The position numbers and the translations under genes are program-made. Under the pieces are notes generated by a model. That model had not been told where the DNA came from. It worked only from the letters and a program-made list of their open reading frames with translations, and did no database searches. DNA of 64,000 nt from Fulvimarina pelagi HTCC2506 (GTDB lineage Bacteria; Pseudomonadota; Alphaproteobacteria; Rhizobiales; Rhizobiaceae), in the NCBI RefSeq assembly GCF_000153705.1, contig NZ_DS022272.1:3628432-3692431 (forward strand), written 5' to 3'. Below, one piece after another: positions 54,919-63,573 of the stretch (its first letter is position 1; each line of letters opens with the position of its first letter).

Positions 54919-56067
54919 ATGAACACTTCCACGAATGCCACCGCGCAGTCCGGCGAAGCCGGCGATCGAGGCGGAGACGAGCACGCCGGGCCTCAAACCG
55001 AGCCGGCTTCAGGCGAAGACCGAAGTCGGCCGCAAGGCGAGGCGAAGGGCCGCGAGGGCTTCTTCTCCAACGTCTTGTGGCGATTTCGCCCGCGCATGCC
55101 CAAGCTCATGCGCGAGGATCTGACCCAGGCGCTCTCCCAGCCGAACGACGACGATGACGGCGTCGACAGCTTCTCGCCCGAAGAAAGGGCGATGCTCAAC
55201 AACATCCTCGCCCTGCGCGAGGTGCGCGTCGAGGATATCATGGTTCCGCGCGCCGATATTCAGGCCGCCGACATCAACATGACTCTCGGCGACCTGATGA
55301 AGCTGTTCGAATCGAGCGGCCATTCGCGCATGCCCGTCTATGGCGAGAGCCTCGACGATCCGCGCGGCATGATCCACATCCGCGACGTCGTCGGGCACAT
55401 CACCCGCGTCGCCCGGCCCGCACGTAGCCGCAATGGCAGCGGACATGGGCGCTCAAACGGCAATGGGAACGGCGGCGGCTCCAATGGCTCCGACAAGGAC
55501 AAGAAGCCGAAGTCCGGCCTGGACCTCCGCCAGATCAACCTAGCCCGCACAGTCGAAAGCCTCGGCATCCTGCGCAAGGTGCTTTTCGTACCGCCCTCGA
55601 TGCCAGCCTCCGACCTGATGGCCCGTATGCAGGCGACACGCACGCAGATGGCACTCGTCATCGACGAATATGGCGGCACCGACGGTCTCGTCTCGCTGGA
55701 GGACGTCATCGAGATGGTCGTCGGCAATATCGAGGACGAGCACGACGATGAGGCCCCGATGATCCGGCAGGCGGGCGACGGTATTTATACCGCGGATGCA
55801 AGAGCCGGTCTCGATGAGGTCAAGGCGATGATCGGCGAGGATTTCGACGTCTCGGAATATGAGGAAGAGGCCGATACCGTCGGCGGGCTTCTCTTTTCCG
55901 AACTCGGACGCGTGCCGACGCGTGGCGAAGTGGTGCAGGCCGTGCCGGGCTTCGAGTTCCAGGTGCTGGAGGCCGATCCGCGCCGGGTTAAACGGGTCCG
56001 CATCGTTCGCTTCCGCCAGGGAGAGAAGCGTCGGCGCATCGTCGAAGGTCTCGCCGTGGCGTCGTGA
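54919..56067 (+). CDS. corC: CorC/HlyC family CBS-domain protein (hemolysin-like)
   Basis: A 382-residue cytosolic CBS-pair protein with a CorC/HlyC C-terminal domain, related to magnesium/cobalt efflux factors. Residues 1-45 are polar and disordered. CBS domains start at about 105 (LREVRVEDIMVPRADIQAAD) and continue to about 290, interrupted by a Gly/Asn/Ser-rich insert (about 170-195). The C-terminal domain has YEEEADTVGGLLFSELGRVP. It lies in the ybeY-corC-lnt run. A longer reading to 54742 overlaps ybeY and is not chosen. Confidence 0.9.
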   Translation: MNTSTNATAQSGEAGDRGGDEHAGPQTEPASGEDRSRPQGEAKGREGFFSNVLWRFRPRMPKLMREDLTQALSQPNDDDDGVDSFSPEERAMLNNILALREVRVEDIMVPRADIQAADINMTLGDLMKLFESSGHSRMPVYGESLDDPRGMIHIRDVVGHITRVARPARSRNGSGHGRSNGNGNGGGSNGSDKDKKPKSGLDLRQINLARTVESLGILRKVLFVPPSMPASDLMARMQATRTQMALVIDEYGGTDGLVSLEDVIEMVVGNIEDEHDDEAPMIRQAGDGIYTADARAGLDEVKAMIGEDFDVSEYEEEADTVGGLLFSELGRVPTRGEVVQAVPGFEFQVLEADPRRVKRVRIVRFRQGEKRRRIVEGLAVAS

Positions 56068-56183
56068 TCCGTGTCGCGCGGTTTGTTTCGCAAAAGCTCA
56101 TGGGCTTAAAGACGAACCCATCGTGGCGATTCGCGCCATGGGATGGGGCCATTGAGCGAAGCGGAACATTCGGGTGAGGGAAC

Positions 56184-57839
56184 GTGGCTGATGCCGACGT
56201 GACGGAGGGGCGGTCCCTGTTCGACCGCCTTGCAGGCCGACTGATTTTGGCGTCCGGCTGGCGCCGGGCCCTGATCGCGCTGCTCGCTGGCGCGACCGCG
56301 ACCGCCGCCCTTGCACCGCTCGACTTCCCATTTGCCGGCTTCCTCTCCTTCCCGATCCTCGTATGGCTGCTCGATGGTGTGGGCATCGACGTCGGTGTGA
56401 GCCGCGTGCGCCGCCTCGGCCAGCCCTTCTTGATCGGCTGGCTCTTCGGCTTCGGCTATTTCGTCGCCGGCCTCTGGTGGCTCGGCGCCGCGCTGCTCGT
56501 TGATGCCGGAAGCTTCATCTGGTTCCTGCCGCTCGCCGTCCTCGGCCTTCCGGCGATCCTTGCGGTCTTCTTCGGTCTCGCTGCCGTCCTCTCCCGCTTG
56601 TTCTGGTCGGATACGGCCTGGCGCGTCCTCGGTCTTGCCGCGTGCTTCGGCCTCGCCGAATGGCTGCGCTCCTTCGTTCTCACCGGCTTTCCGTGGAACG
56701 AGATCGGCTATATGGCGGCAAGCCACGCCATCTTGATGCAGAGTGCCAGCGTGATCGGGATCGGCGGGCTGACGATGCTGGCTGTCTTCGTCTTCTCGGC
56801 GCCAGCCGTTCTCCTCGATCGTCGCGGGCGCCTGCCTGTGATTGCGCTCGCCATTCTCGCCCTTGCCACCCATCTCGGCTACGGTTTCTGGCGCCTGGAG
56901 AGCAACGCAACCGCCTTCAACCAGACGGTCGCGCTCCAACTCGTTCAACCGAACATCCTCCAGAGCCTCAAATGGGACCCGGAGACCGCCGATCAGAACT
57001 TCGACAAGCTCATCAACATGACTCTGTCGAAGGAGGCCTCGCCAGGTTCGCCCGAGGGGAGGGGTGCCGGCAGCGAAAACGCGCCACGCCGCTTGATCAT
57101 CTGGCCCGAGACCGCCTTTCCCTTCGTCTTGACCGACCGGCCGGACGCGATTTCCCGTCTCGCCGACACGCTCTCCTCCGGTGAAACGCTGATTGCCGGC
57201 GCCGCCCGCGTCGACCGTTCCGAGGAGGATCGGCAGCGCGTCTACAACACGATCTACGTCATCGACGACGAAGGGACGATTACCGCCGCCAGCGACAAGG
57301 TGCACCTCGTCCCCTTCGGCGAATATCTGCCCTTTCAGGATCTTCTCGAGTCCTGGGGCATCTCCAATCTCGTAAACATGCCGGGCGGATTCTCCGCCGG
57401 GCCGATGCTCGAGCCCGTGCCGCTGGAGGATGCGCCGTCCTATCTCCCGCTCATCTGCTACGAGATTATCTTCCCGTCCGAGATCGAGGTCGGCGAGCCC
57501 GCACCGGGCTTCATCCTCAACGTCACGAACGATGCCTGGTACGGCGAGACGCCAGGGCCGTATCAGCACCTGCGCATGGCGAACGTCACGGCCGTCGCCC
57601 TCGGCCTGCCGCTCGTCAGAAGCGCTAATACGGGCATTTCCGTCGTCACCGATGCGTTCGGCCGCGAGATCGGTGGCCTCGGCCTCGGCGTCACGGGCAA
57701 TCTTGTCGCAAGCCTCCCCTCGGAGACGGTCACGACTATCTATCGCACCTACGGCGATCGCATCTTCTTCGCGCTTCTCTTCGCATTAGCCGGTCTTTCC
57801 TTAGCTGCCAGACTGGCTCTGCGCTTTGGAAAAGGCTAA
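56184..57839 (+). CDS. lnt: Apolipoprotein N-acyltransferase
   Basis: Adds the third acyl chain to lipoproteins at the inner membrane. The 551-residue product has five to six N-terminal membrane helices (about 30-230) and a nitrilase-type periplasmic domain. The catalytic set is visible as WPETAFPF (Glu), SDKVHLVPFGEYLPF (Lys) and LICYEIIFP (Cys). A last helix (about 525-545) anchors the C terminus. GTG start after GAGGG with a short spacing. The lipoproteins at 6725 and 30051 are possible clients. The usual XRE-metK genes do not follow; ccmA does. Confidence 0.96.
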   Translation: MADADVTEGRSLFDRLAGRLILASGWRRALIALLAGATATAALAPLDFPFAGFLSFPILVWLLDGVGIDVGVSRVRRLGQPFLIGWLFGFGYFVAGLWWLGAALLVDAGSFIWFLPLAVLGLPAILAVFFGLAAVLSRLFWSDTAWRVLGLAACFGLAEWLRSFVLTGFPWNEIGYMAASHAILMQSASVIGIGGLTMLAVFVFSAPAVLLDRRGRLPVIALAILALATHLGYGFWRLESNATAFNQTVALQLVQPNILQSLKWDPETADQNFDKLINMTLSKEASPGSPEGRGAGSENAPRRLIIWPETAFPFVLTDRPDAISRLADTLSSGETLIAGAARVDRSEEDRQRVYNTIYVIDDEGTITAASDKVHLVPFGEYLPFQDLLESWGISNLVNMPGGFSAGPMLEPVPLEDAPSYLPLICYEIIFPSEIEVGEPAPGFILNVTNDAWYGETPGPYQHLRMANVTAVALGLPLVRSANTGISVVTDAFGREIGGLGLGVTGNLVASLPSETVTTIYRTYGDRIFFALLFALAGLSLAARLALRFGKG

Positions 57840-57881
57840 GCCCTCCGCCCATGAAGGGCGGGACGCTTTGACGAGATTTGC

Positions 57882-58577
57882 ATGCTGAGGATCGCCGCGG
57901 AGGCCCTGTCGGTCGGGCGCGGCCGGACTGTGGCGGCCGGGCCGCTGGACTTCACGCTTGGTGCAGGAGAAAGCCTCGTCGTCACCGGCCCGAATGGCGC
58001 CGGCAAGTCGACCCTATTGCGTACTTTGGCCGGCCTTCTCCATCCGCTGGGCGGCAGAGTTCTCCTCGAAGGCGCGCTGGCCGCCGACGGCGAAAACGCG
58101 CGCTCGATCGCGGAAGTCGCCCACTATGTCGGCCATCGCAATGCGATGAAGCCGGGCATCTCGGTCGGTCGCAATCTCGATTTCTGGCGCAGGACCCTGC
58201 GTCTCGCCGCAGATGGCCTGACGAATTCGGATGCGCTTAAAGCCGTCGGCCTGCCGGATCTGACGGCGCTCCCCTTCGGCTATCTGTCGGCTGGCCAGCA
58301 GCGCCGCGCCTCGCTTGCGCGCCTCCTCGTCGCTCCTCGCGATGTCTGGGTGCTCGACGAGCCAACGGCCGCACTCGACGCCGACTCCCAGCTTCTCTTC
58401 GGCAAACTTATGGAGCGGCATCTTGCGGCCGGCGGCATCGTCATCGCCGCCACCCACCAGCCGCTCGGCCTCGAAACCGCCAAGCGCCTCAATCTCGCGA
58501 AAGCGCCGGACGCTAAACTGCCGGCGCCGACCGCGCTCGACGACGACGAACTCGCCGAAGCCGAGGGCTGGTTGTGA
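57882..58577 (+). CDS. ccmA: Haem exporter ATP-binding protein CcmA
   Basis: ATPase of the CcmABCD system, which releases haem-loaded CcmE for cytochrome c maturation. The 231-residue ABC protein has Walker A GPNGAGKSTLLRTLAG, the signature LSAGQQRRASLARLL and Walker B VWVLDEPTAALD. The stop overlaps ccmB by 4 bp. It is slightly longer than E. coli CcmA (207), with a Pro/Ala-rich tail. Confidence 0.94.
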   Translation: MLRIAAEALSVGRGRTVAAGPLDFTLGAGESLVVTGPNGAGKSTLLRTLAGLLHPLGGRVLLEGALAADGENARSIAEVAHYVGHRNAMKPGISVGRNLDFWRRTLRLAADGLTNSDALKAVGLPDLTALPFGYLSAGQQRRASLARLLVAPRDVWVLDEPTAALDADSQLLFGKLMERHLAAGGIVIAATHQPLGLETAKRLNLAKAPDAKLPAPTALDDDELAEAEGWL

Positions 58578-59242
58578 GATCGCTCGCCGCCCTCTACGTC
58601 CGCGATTTGAGACTCGCCGTTTCGAGCGGCGGCGGTGCGATGATCGGTGTCATCTTCTTTCTCGCCGTCATCGCGACGGTGCCCTTCGGCATCGGTCCCG
58701 ACCTCAATCTCCTGTCGCGTATCGGCCCGGCCATCCTCTGGATCGGCGCGCTGCTCTCGACGCTCCTTACGCTCGACCGCCTGTTTCAGGCTGACCGCGA
58801 CGACGGCACGCTCGATCTCCTCATCATGGGCCAGACGCTCATGCCTGCTGTGGTTTTCGTCAAATCTGCCGCGCTGTGGACCGCAAGCGGCCTGCCGCTC
58901 GTCCTGACCGCGCCGTTCCTCGGCCTTTTCCTGGCGATGGAGCCCGATGCCATCGCGGCCGCGACACTCACACTGTTCGTTGGAACGCCCGCGATCACGT
59001 TCATCGGTGCCGTCGGTGCGGCCGTCGCCGTCGCGCTGCCGCGCGGCGGGCTTCTCGTCTCGGTGCTGGTCCTGCCGCTCGCGATCCCGGTGCTGATCTT
59101 CGGCGTCTCGGCGACCTATGGCGCGATCAATGACCCCGATCCGTTCCTGCCGCCCTTCCTGATCCTCACCGCGCTGACGCTCTTCTTTGGGACGCTGGGC
59201 CCGGTCGCGGCGGGTGCCGCGCTCCGGGCGAGCGCGGATTGA
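58574..59242 (+). CDS. ccmB: Haem exporter membrane protein CcmB
   Basis: Membrane subunit paired with CcmA. The 222-residue protein has six hydrophobic segments and the family start AALYVRDLRLAVSSGGGAMI and LLTLDRLFQADRDDGTLDLL (cytoplasmic motif). GTG start overlapping ccmA. The gene that follows is on the other strand with 4 bp between stops; ccmC and ccmD, expected next, are not in the window. Confidence 0.95.
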   Translation: MRSLAALYVRDLRLAVSSGGGAMIGVIFFLAVIATVPFGIGPDLNLLSRIGPAILWIGALLSTLLTLDRLFQADRDDGTLDLLIMGQTLMPAVVFVKSAALWTASGLPLVLTAPFLGLFLAMEPDAIAAATLTLFVGTPAITFIGAVGAAVAVALPRGGLLVSVLVLPLAIPVLIFGVSATYGAINDPDPFLPPFLILTALTLFFGTLGPVAAGAALRASAD

Positions 59243-59246
59243 GCGA

Positions 59247-59594
59247 TCAGTACCGCCCGCGTCCGCCCATCTTCAGCACGCGCATGATGATGAAGATCGG
59301 CACCACGATCACTGCGCCGAGCAGGAAATAGGTGATGACGTTGTCGATCGAGCCGAAGGCGACGTCGATGATGCGGTTGAAGGCGTCGACGAACCAATTG
59401 ATTACGCTCCGTGGCGAAATCTCGAACCAGGAGAGCAGGAGCCCAACGAGGATTGACATGAGAATGAGCCGGATGCCGACGCCCAGCGGCGAGCCGCCGA
59501 GAAAGCGCTCCACCCGGTATGAGACGCGGCCGCGGCCGTAGCGTGAACTGTCTTCATGGTCGGAAATATCTCGCATCGATCCCGCTTTGCTCAT
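59247..59594 (-). CDS. DUF6460 family small membrane protein
   Basis: A 115-residue protein with two membrane helices (about 38-56 and 85-105). LILMSILVGLLLSWFEISPR and FLLGAVIVVPIFIIMRVLKM match what I recall of DUF6460, a Hyphomicrobiales family of unknown function; this label is from memory. The start could be Met7 at 59576. It converges with ccmB with 4 bp between stops and is divergent from yciB. Confidence 0.7.
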   Translation of the reverse strand: MSKAGSMRDISDHEDSSRYGRGRVSYRVERFLGGSPLGVGIRLILMSILVGLLLSWFEISPRSVINWFVDAFNRIIDVAFGSIDNVITYFLLGAVIVVPIFIIMRVLKMGGRGRY

Positions 59595-59709
59595 TCCGGT
59601 GTGATTTGTCTAAGGCCGCGATATAGGAAACGGACTTGGCAAAATTCAGCCCGTCCGCCCCCGAACGCCTACCAAATGCCGCGAACACTGCCGATATGGG
59701 CAGTGAGAC

Positions 59710-60390
59710 GTGATCGAGACCGACGAGATTTCATCCATGGCAGACCGCATCATCGAACGTTCCCCGGGCGATCCGGCGAAGAAGGAGATAAACCCGCTCC
59801 TCAAGTTCGCGCTGGAACTGGGACCGCTTCTGGTCTTTTTCTTCGCGAACAATCGCGGCGAGCAGCTGGCGGCGACCTTTCCTTCGCTGAACGAGCTCGG
59901 CGGTCCGCTCTTCATCGCGACGGCTCTCTTCATGGCGGCGCTTGCGATTTCGCTCGCGGTTTCTTACGCAATTCAAAGGACACTACCAATGATGCCGCTC
60001 GTCTCCGGCATCGTCGTTCTCGTCTTTGGCGGGCTGACGCTTTATCTGCAGGACGAGACCTTCATCAAAATGAAGCCGACGATCGTCAACGGCCTCTTCG
60101 CCGCCATCCTGCTCGGCGGTCTTCTCTTCGGCAAATCCCTGCTGGGCTATGTCTTCGACCAGGCCTTCAAGCTGAATGCCGAGGGCTGGCGCAAGCTCAC
60201 GCTCAACTGGGGTCTGTTCTTCGTCTTCCTCGCCATCGTCAACGAGGTCGTCTGGCGCAATTTCTCGACCGATTTCTGGGTCGCCTTTAAGGTCTGGGCG
60301 ACGATGCCGATCACCATCGTCTTCATGCTCACCCAGTTCCCGCTGATCAAGAAACATTCGCTTGAACCGATCGGCGAGGGCAAACGGTAG
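59710..60390 (+). CDS. yciB: Septation protein A (YciB/IspZ)
   Basis: Inner-membrane protein linked to septum formation and envelope synthesis. The 226-residue product has six membrane segments and the family blocks [40 protein letters not shown] and [11 protein letters not shown]. The start is a GTG at 59710; an ATG at 59737 is possible. The genes often next to it (ftsY, mtaB) are not here. Confidence 0.94.
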   Translation: MIETDEISSMADRIIERSPGDPAKKEINPLLKFALELGPLLVFFFANNRGEQLAATFPSLNELGGPLFIATALFMAALAISLAVSYAIQRTLPMMPLVSGIVVLVFGGLTLYLQDETFIKMKPTIVNGLFAAILLGGLLFGKSLLGYVFDQAFKLNAEGWRKLTLNWGLFFVFLAIVNEVVWRNFSTDFWVAFKVWATMPITIVFMLTQFPLIKKHSLEPIGEGKR

Positions 60391-60483
60391 GCGCGGGCGG
60401 TCACGCAGCCGGCTGGTATTGCCAATCGCACCTGCCGTTTCGATATCCGGGGTCAGTGATCGACCATTCGAGGACCCGACCCT

Positions 60484-61257
60484 ATGGATATCCAGCGCCT
60501 TCTTTCCGATTTCCTCGGCGGCCAAGTGCAGGGCTCGTCCTCCCGCCGCGATCCCTATCGCACAGCTGACGCGACCCGTGGCGCAAGTTCGGGCGGCTCT
60601 CTGATCGATCAGGTCGGGGGCATGCTGCAGGGGCAGGGCGGATCAATTGTGACCAGCGCCGTCGTCGGCGGGCTCGCTTCGCAGCTCTTCAAGAAAAAGC
60701 GCGGCAAATCCTTCGGCAGCAGCGCGCTCAAGCTCGGCGGCGCAGCGCTTGTCGCGGGTCTCGCCTACAAGGCCTATCAAAACTACCAGACGAAGTCCGG
60801 CGCGACGGCACTGCCAGGCGCCGAGCCCGTGCGCAGCCTTCCCTCGACCCAGAGCCCGGACGAAGTGCCCGAACCTCGCGGCACGGCCTTCATGCCGTCA
60901 GGCGAGGAGGACAGTCGCGCCCGGCTGATGCTGTCGGCGATGATCGCCGCTGCCAAGGCCGACGGCTATATCGACGCCGACGAGGAAACGGCGATCTACG
61001 GCAAGATCGACGACATGGATATGGCGAGCGACGAAAAGGCCCTCGTAATGGACGAACTCCGCCGGCCGAAAACGGTCGACGACCTCGCCGCCGAAGCGAA
61101 GACCCCGGAAATCGCCATGGAAATCTACACCGCCTCGGTCCTCGCCATCGACGCCGACCACCCGGCCGAACGCGCCTATCTCGATCTCCTGGCGGCGCGG
61201 CTGAACCTGCCGGGCGAACTCGCGCGGGAGATCAGGCAGACTACGGGAGCGGAGTAA
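60484..61257 (+). CDS. TerB-like/DUF533 family protein
   Basis: A 257-residue protein with a Gly/Ser-rich start, a hydrophobic stretch (about 55-100: KLGGAALVAGLAYKAYQNYQ) and a C-terminal TerB-like helical domain (about 140-250) with AMIAAAKADGYIDADEETAI. DUF533 proteins are inner-membrane associated and of unknown role; the TerB fold is also found in tellurite-resistance proteins. GAGG precedes the ATG. It is the last housekeeping-like gene before the low-G+C island. Confidence 0.88.
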   Translation: MDIQRLLSDFLGGQVQGSSSRRDPYRTADATRGASSGGSLIDQVGGMLQGQGGSIVTSAVVGGLASQLFKKKRGKSFGSSALKLGGAALVAGLAYKAYQNYQTKSGATALPGAEPVRSLPSTQSPDEVPEPRGTAFMPSGEEDSRARLMLSAMIAAAKADGYIDADEETAIYGKIDDMDMASDEKALVMDELRRPKTVDDLAAEAKTPEIAMEIYTASVLAIDADHPAERAYLDLLAARLNLPGELAREIRQTTGAE

Positions 61258-61341
61258 GAACCGTTTGGAATGCATACTGAGCAGGGTACTAAACATATCT
61301 TTGGTCGTATTTACTGCTCGCTGAAGTGCCATTTTGAAATT

Positions 61342-61370
61342 TTGTTTGGAGAATTGACCACTGATTATCT
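61342..61370 (+). promoter_or_regulatory. Possible promoter of the Abi gene
   Basis: TTGTTT (61342-61347) and TTATCT (61365-61370) are spaced by 17 bp in the AT-rich stretch 35 bp before the start codon. No clear Shine-Dalgarno sequence precedes the ATG at 61405. Weak call. Confidence 0.35.
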
Positions 61371-61404
61371 AGGAGTCGGAAAGTTACCATTATAAGTAAA
61401 AACT

Positions 61405-62643
61405 ATGCGATATCTTAGTATTCGTCGTGAGATCGAAGGAGCGCTGCCTACTGTCGCTGAGCTATTGCGCCAGAAGGACGAGATAGACGCTTTTCGCGTT
61501 GTTACACAGGCTGACATTGAAATTGCCGAAACTGGTTATGATAACTGGAACGGCGGAACAAAGATTTGGACACTATACCTACGCATTCCGGTCAGCCTTT
61601 TTGTACCCATTGAAAATCGCCGTGAGGCCATAGCGAGTACAATCAAGGATAATATAAAGATTATTCTCGGGGATGATCGGAGCTTCTGGGTGGCGGTCGA
61701 AATATCGCCCGTGCGGATACTTGCGTCTGGTCAAGGTGTTCCAGATGGTAAAATCAGCGAGCGAACTCGCGCGGCGATTCTCGACGAAATGCGCGCCAGA
61801 AATACGGTATGGTATGGCGGTCTGGACGAGATTGGTTTTCTAAGCCGAGTTTTCGATTTGTCCTCAATGCCGTCATTTGACAGCAGATATAGCAACGCTG
61901 AGGGGGATATTTGGCAGCATTGTGTGAACAACGATGACTGGCCCCTAGAGTGGATATATACCGATCGTCGGTTTCGCCTCTACGGTGCCGAGCAAAGTAT
62001 CTTTCTAAAGTTTATCTGTGAAGTGCTTCACCCTGTCGTCCGCAAAGATGATAGTGAGCAGGACCTGCTCGCGGAGGCTTTCAACGGACATCTCCGTACT
62101 GACGGCTGGGAATTGGTAGAGGATGCTCTTATTCAAGGTCGTCCTGTCTATGTTGCGCAGCGCAAAATCCACGCACTCGGCGGATCTGTACAGCGAATAA
62201 AAGCTGTAGCTGCGACGTTGAACTCAGACACGCTCTATGAGGATCTGCGCCGCCTTGAGCGCATAGGCGACAGCGAACCGGGAGAAGCTATCGCGCTGGC
62301 CAAGGAAATTGTCGAGAGTTGCTGCAAGCTTATTCTTGATGACCGCGCGGTCGCTTATCCTGAAAAGGCTGAGATCCCTGAGTTGCTGAAGATTATTCGA
62401 AGTGAAATTAAAATAATGCCTGACGGAATCGATGAGAATGCTAAAGGTGCGAAGGAAATTAAAGGAATACTAACGAGCCTCGGAAATATCGCTCACATGC
62501 TTGCACCGTTGCGAAATGCATACGGCAAGGGTCACGGACGCGGTAGAGATTTTAAAGGCCTTCAACCACGTCACGCTCGTCTGGCTATTGGTGCAGCTAG
62601 CACCTTTGTTGATTTCGTTCTGGACCGTCACTTGTCGCAATGA
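61405..62643 (+). CDS. AbiJ-like abortive infection protein with predicted HEPN ribonuclease domain
   Basis: A 412-residue protein. Residues 1-130 are an N-terminal alpha/beta domain; about 135-255 match the AbiJ N-terminal domain type (FDSRYSNAEGDIWQHCVNND, then FICEVLHPVVRKDDSEQDLL). About 263-412 match the Abi_C family, with LRRLERIGDSEPGEAIALAK and LVES-like ESCCKLILDDRA. It ends in LRNAYGKGHGRG and LQPRHARLAIGAAST. Arg370, Asn371 and His377 form an Rx6H motif, the active-site pattern of HEPN RNases. The family stops phage growth by killing or stalling the host cell. Codon use and G+C content differ plainly from neighbours, so it was probably acquired by transfer. Confidence 0.85.
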   Translation: MRYLSIRREIEGALPTVAELLRQKDEIDAFRVVTQADIEIAETGYDNWNGGTKIWTLYLRIPVSLFVPIENRREAIASTIKDNIKIILGDDRSFWVAVEISPVRILASGQGVPDGKISERTRAAILDEMRARNTVWYGGLDEIGFLSRVFDLSSMPSFDSRYSNAEGDIWQHCVNNDDWPLEWIYTDRRFRLYGAEQSIFLKFICEVLHPVVRKDDSEQDLLAEAFNGHLRTDGWELVEDALIQGRPVYVAQRKIHALGGSVQRIKAVAATLNSDTLYEDLRRLERIGDSEPGEAIALAKEIVESCCKLILDDRAVAYPEKAEIPELLKIIRSEIKIMPDGIDENAKGAKEIKGILTSLGNIAHMLAPLRNAYGKGHGRGRDFKGLQPRHARLAIGAASTFVDFVLDRHLSQ

Positions 62644-62692
62644 CATTGGCATGGAATTTGTCCTTAATCCGTTTGAGATCCGAGACCGCCCG

Positions 62693-63028
62693 CTAATCCA
62701 TCTTAATAGAAGCCGCGACAGCCTCCGGGTTTCGATGGATCGTCCAGAGCAGCGTCATGGCCGTCGCGTTCGGCTTCGACTTTCCCTGCTCCCAGTTCTT
62801 GACGGTCGCTTCCTCCAACCCAAACCGCAGGGCGAACTGCGCCTGTGACAGGTGCAGGGCCTCCCGAACTGCGCGCGCAGAGATTGGCTCCGGCCCATGC
62901 TTGCGCGCTTCGATCCCTGCGTTCTCCAGTTCGGACTTAAGCTGGCCCAGACTTTCCACCTTGGGCACCTCAACGAAAGCCTCCCCCGTGTCGAACAACT
63001 CCGTCATCACGGCCTGGGCGGCTTTCAT
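62693..63028 (-). CDS. HTH (XRE/NadS-like) transcriptional regulator, putative antitoxin-type
   Basis: A 111-residue protein with a helical N-terminal part (KAAQAVMTELFDTGEAFVEV) and an XRE-type HTH at about 51-85 (ARAVREALHLSQAQFALRFG, then EEATVKNWEQGKSKPNATAM). Such proteins repress their own operons, often as antitoxins (HigA/NadS group). The frame is open back to 63196, but that reading overlaps the upstream gene by 125 bp, so the ATG at 63028 is chosen; the start is not certain. It follows the small gene at 63072 by 43 bp and converges with the Abi gene. Confidence 0.75.
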   Translation of the reverse strand: MKAAQAVMTELFDTGEAFVEVPKVESLGQLKSELENAGIEARKHGPEPISARAVREALHLSQAQFALRFGLEEATVKNWEQGKSKPNATAMTLLWTIHRNPEAVAASIKMD

Positions 63029-63071
63029 GGCAAGATGCCTGCGCGCCAGCGCACGAGCCGCCGCCGGCGTG

Positions 63072-63422
63072 TTAAGGCCCGCGCTTGGGAGCGCCTTGAG
63101 ATGCAGGCGCTCTGCGGAGCCTTCGGAGACGGGGTGTTCGTCCCGGATTTGCACCTGTTGTCCGAACCGCTCCAACAACGATGATCTCGTCGACATCCAG
63201 TTTCTCCATCACCGCTTGCGCGAGATTTCTCAGCGCCGCCGGGCCCCATGTCTTCGCAGGATCTCCGCCGATATGCGTGCCGTCCAAAGCGAGTGATCGA
63301 CCCTCGATCGTCACACGGGCCATCACGTCAAGCGACCCTAGCGGCGTTCGAATTTCGGCGGTGAAAATCGGGTCGTCGCTGAGGGAGGGATCGAGCACGA
63401 TCTCGATATCGTCCGCCGTCAA
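63072..63422 (-). CDS. Small protein of unknown function upstream of the HTH gene
   Basis: A 116-residue protein, TTG start. Residues 1-90 look folded (IFTAEIRTPLGSLDVMARVT and LRNLAQAVMEKLDVDEIIVV). The C terminus EGxxRT-like GAVRTTGANPGRTPRL is followed by a basic tail. I recall similar short proteins with a VDEI...RTTGANPGR ending in other alphaproteobacteria but no function. It is not RelE-, HigB- or BrnT-like by eye. Pairing with an HTH gene in one operon suggests a toxin-antitoxin-like or regulated module; this is inference only. Confidence 0.6.
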   Translation of the reverse strand: MTADDIEIVLDPSLSDDPIFTAEIRTPLGSLDVMARVTIEGRSLALDGTHIGGDPAKTWGPAALRNLAQAVMEKLDVDEIIVVGAVRTTGANPGRTPRLRRLRRAPASQGAPKRGP

Positions 63423-63573
63423 TGACTCATCCCATACGCAATCTGCCTATAGGATGGTGGCGAAGTGCGGCGTTGTCAATTGGAATTCGCTAAAAGTGTC
63501 GGGGTATTCGATGACATCCGGCGGTCTACCACGCTTGCCATCCATTGCCGGAAGCGACGCTGCAAACGCCGGC

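Noticed and set aside
56106-57569. Long open frame on the minus strand opposite lnt (about 490 codons)
   Set aside because: Mirror of a high-G+C gene; the product is a Glu/Gly/Arg-rich sequence with no domain, while lnt has its full catalytic set.
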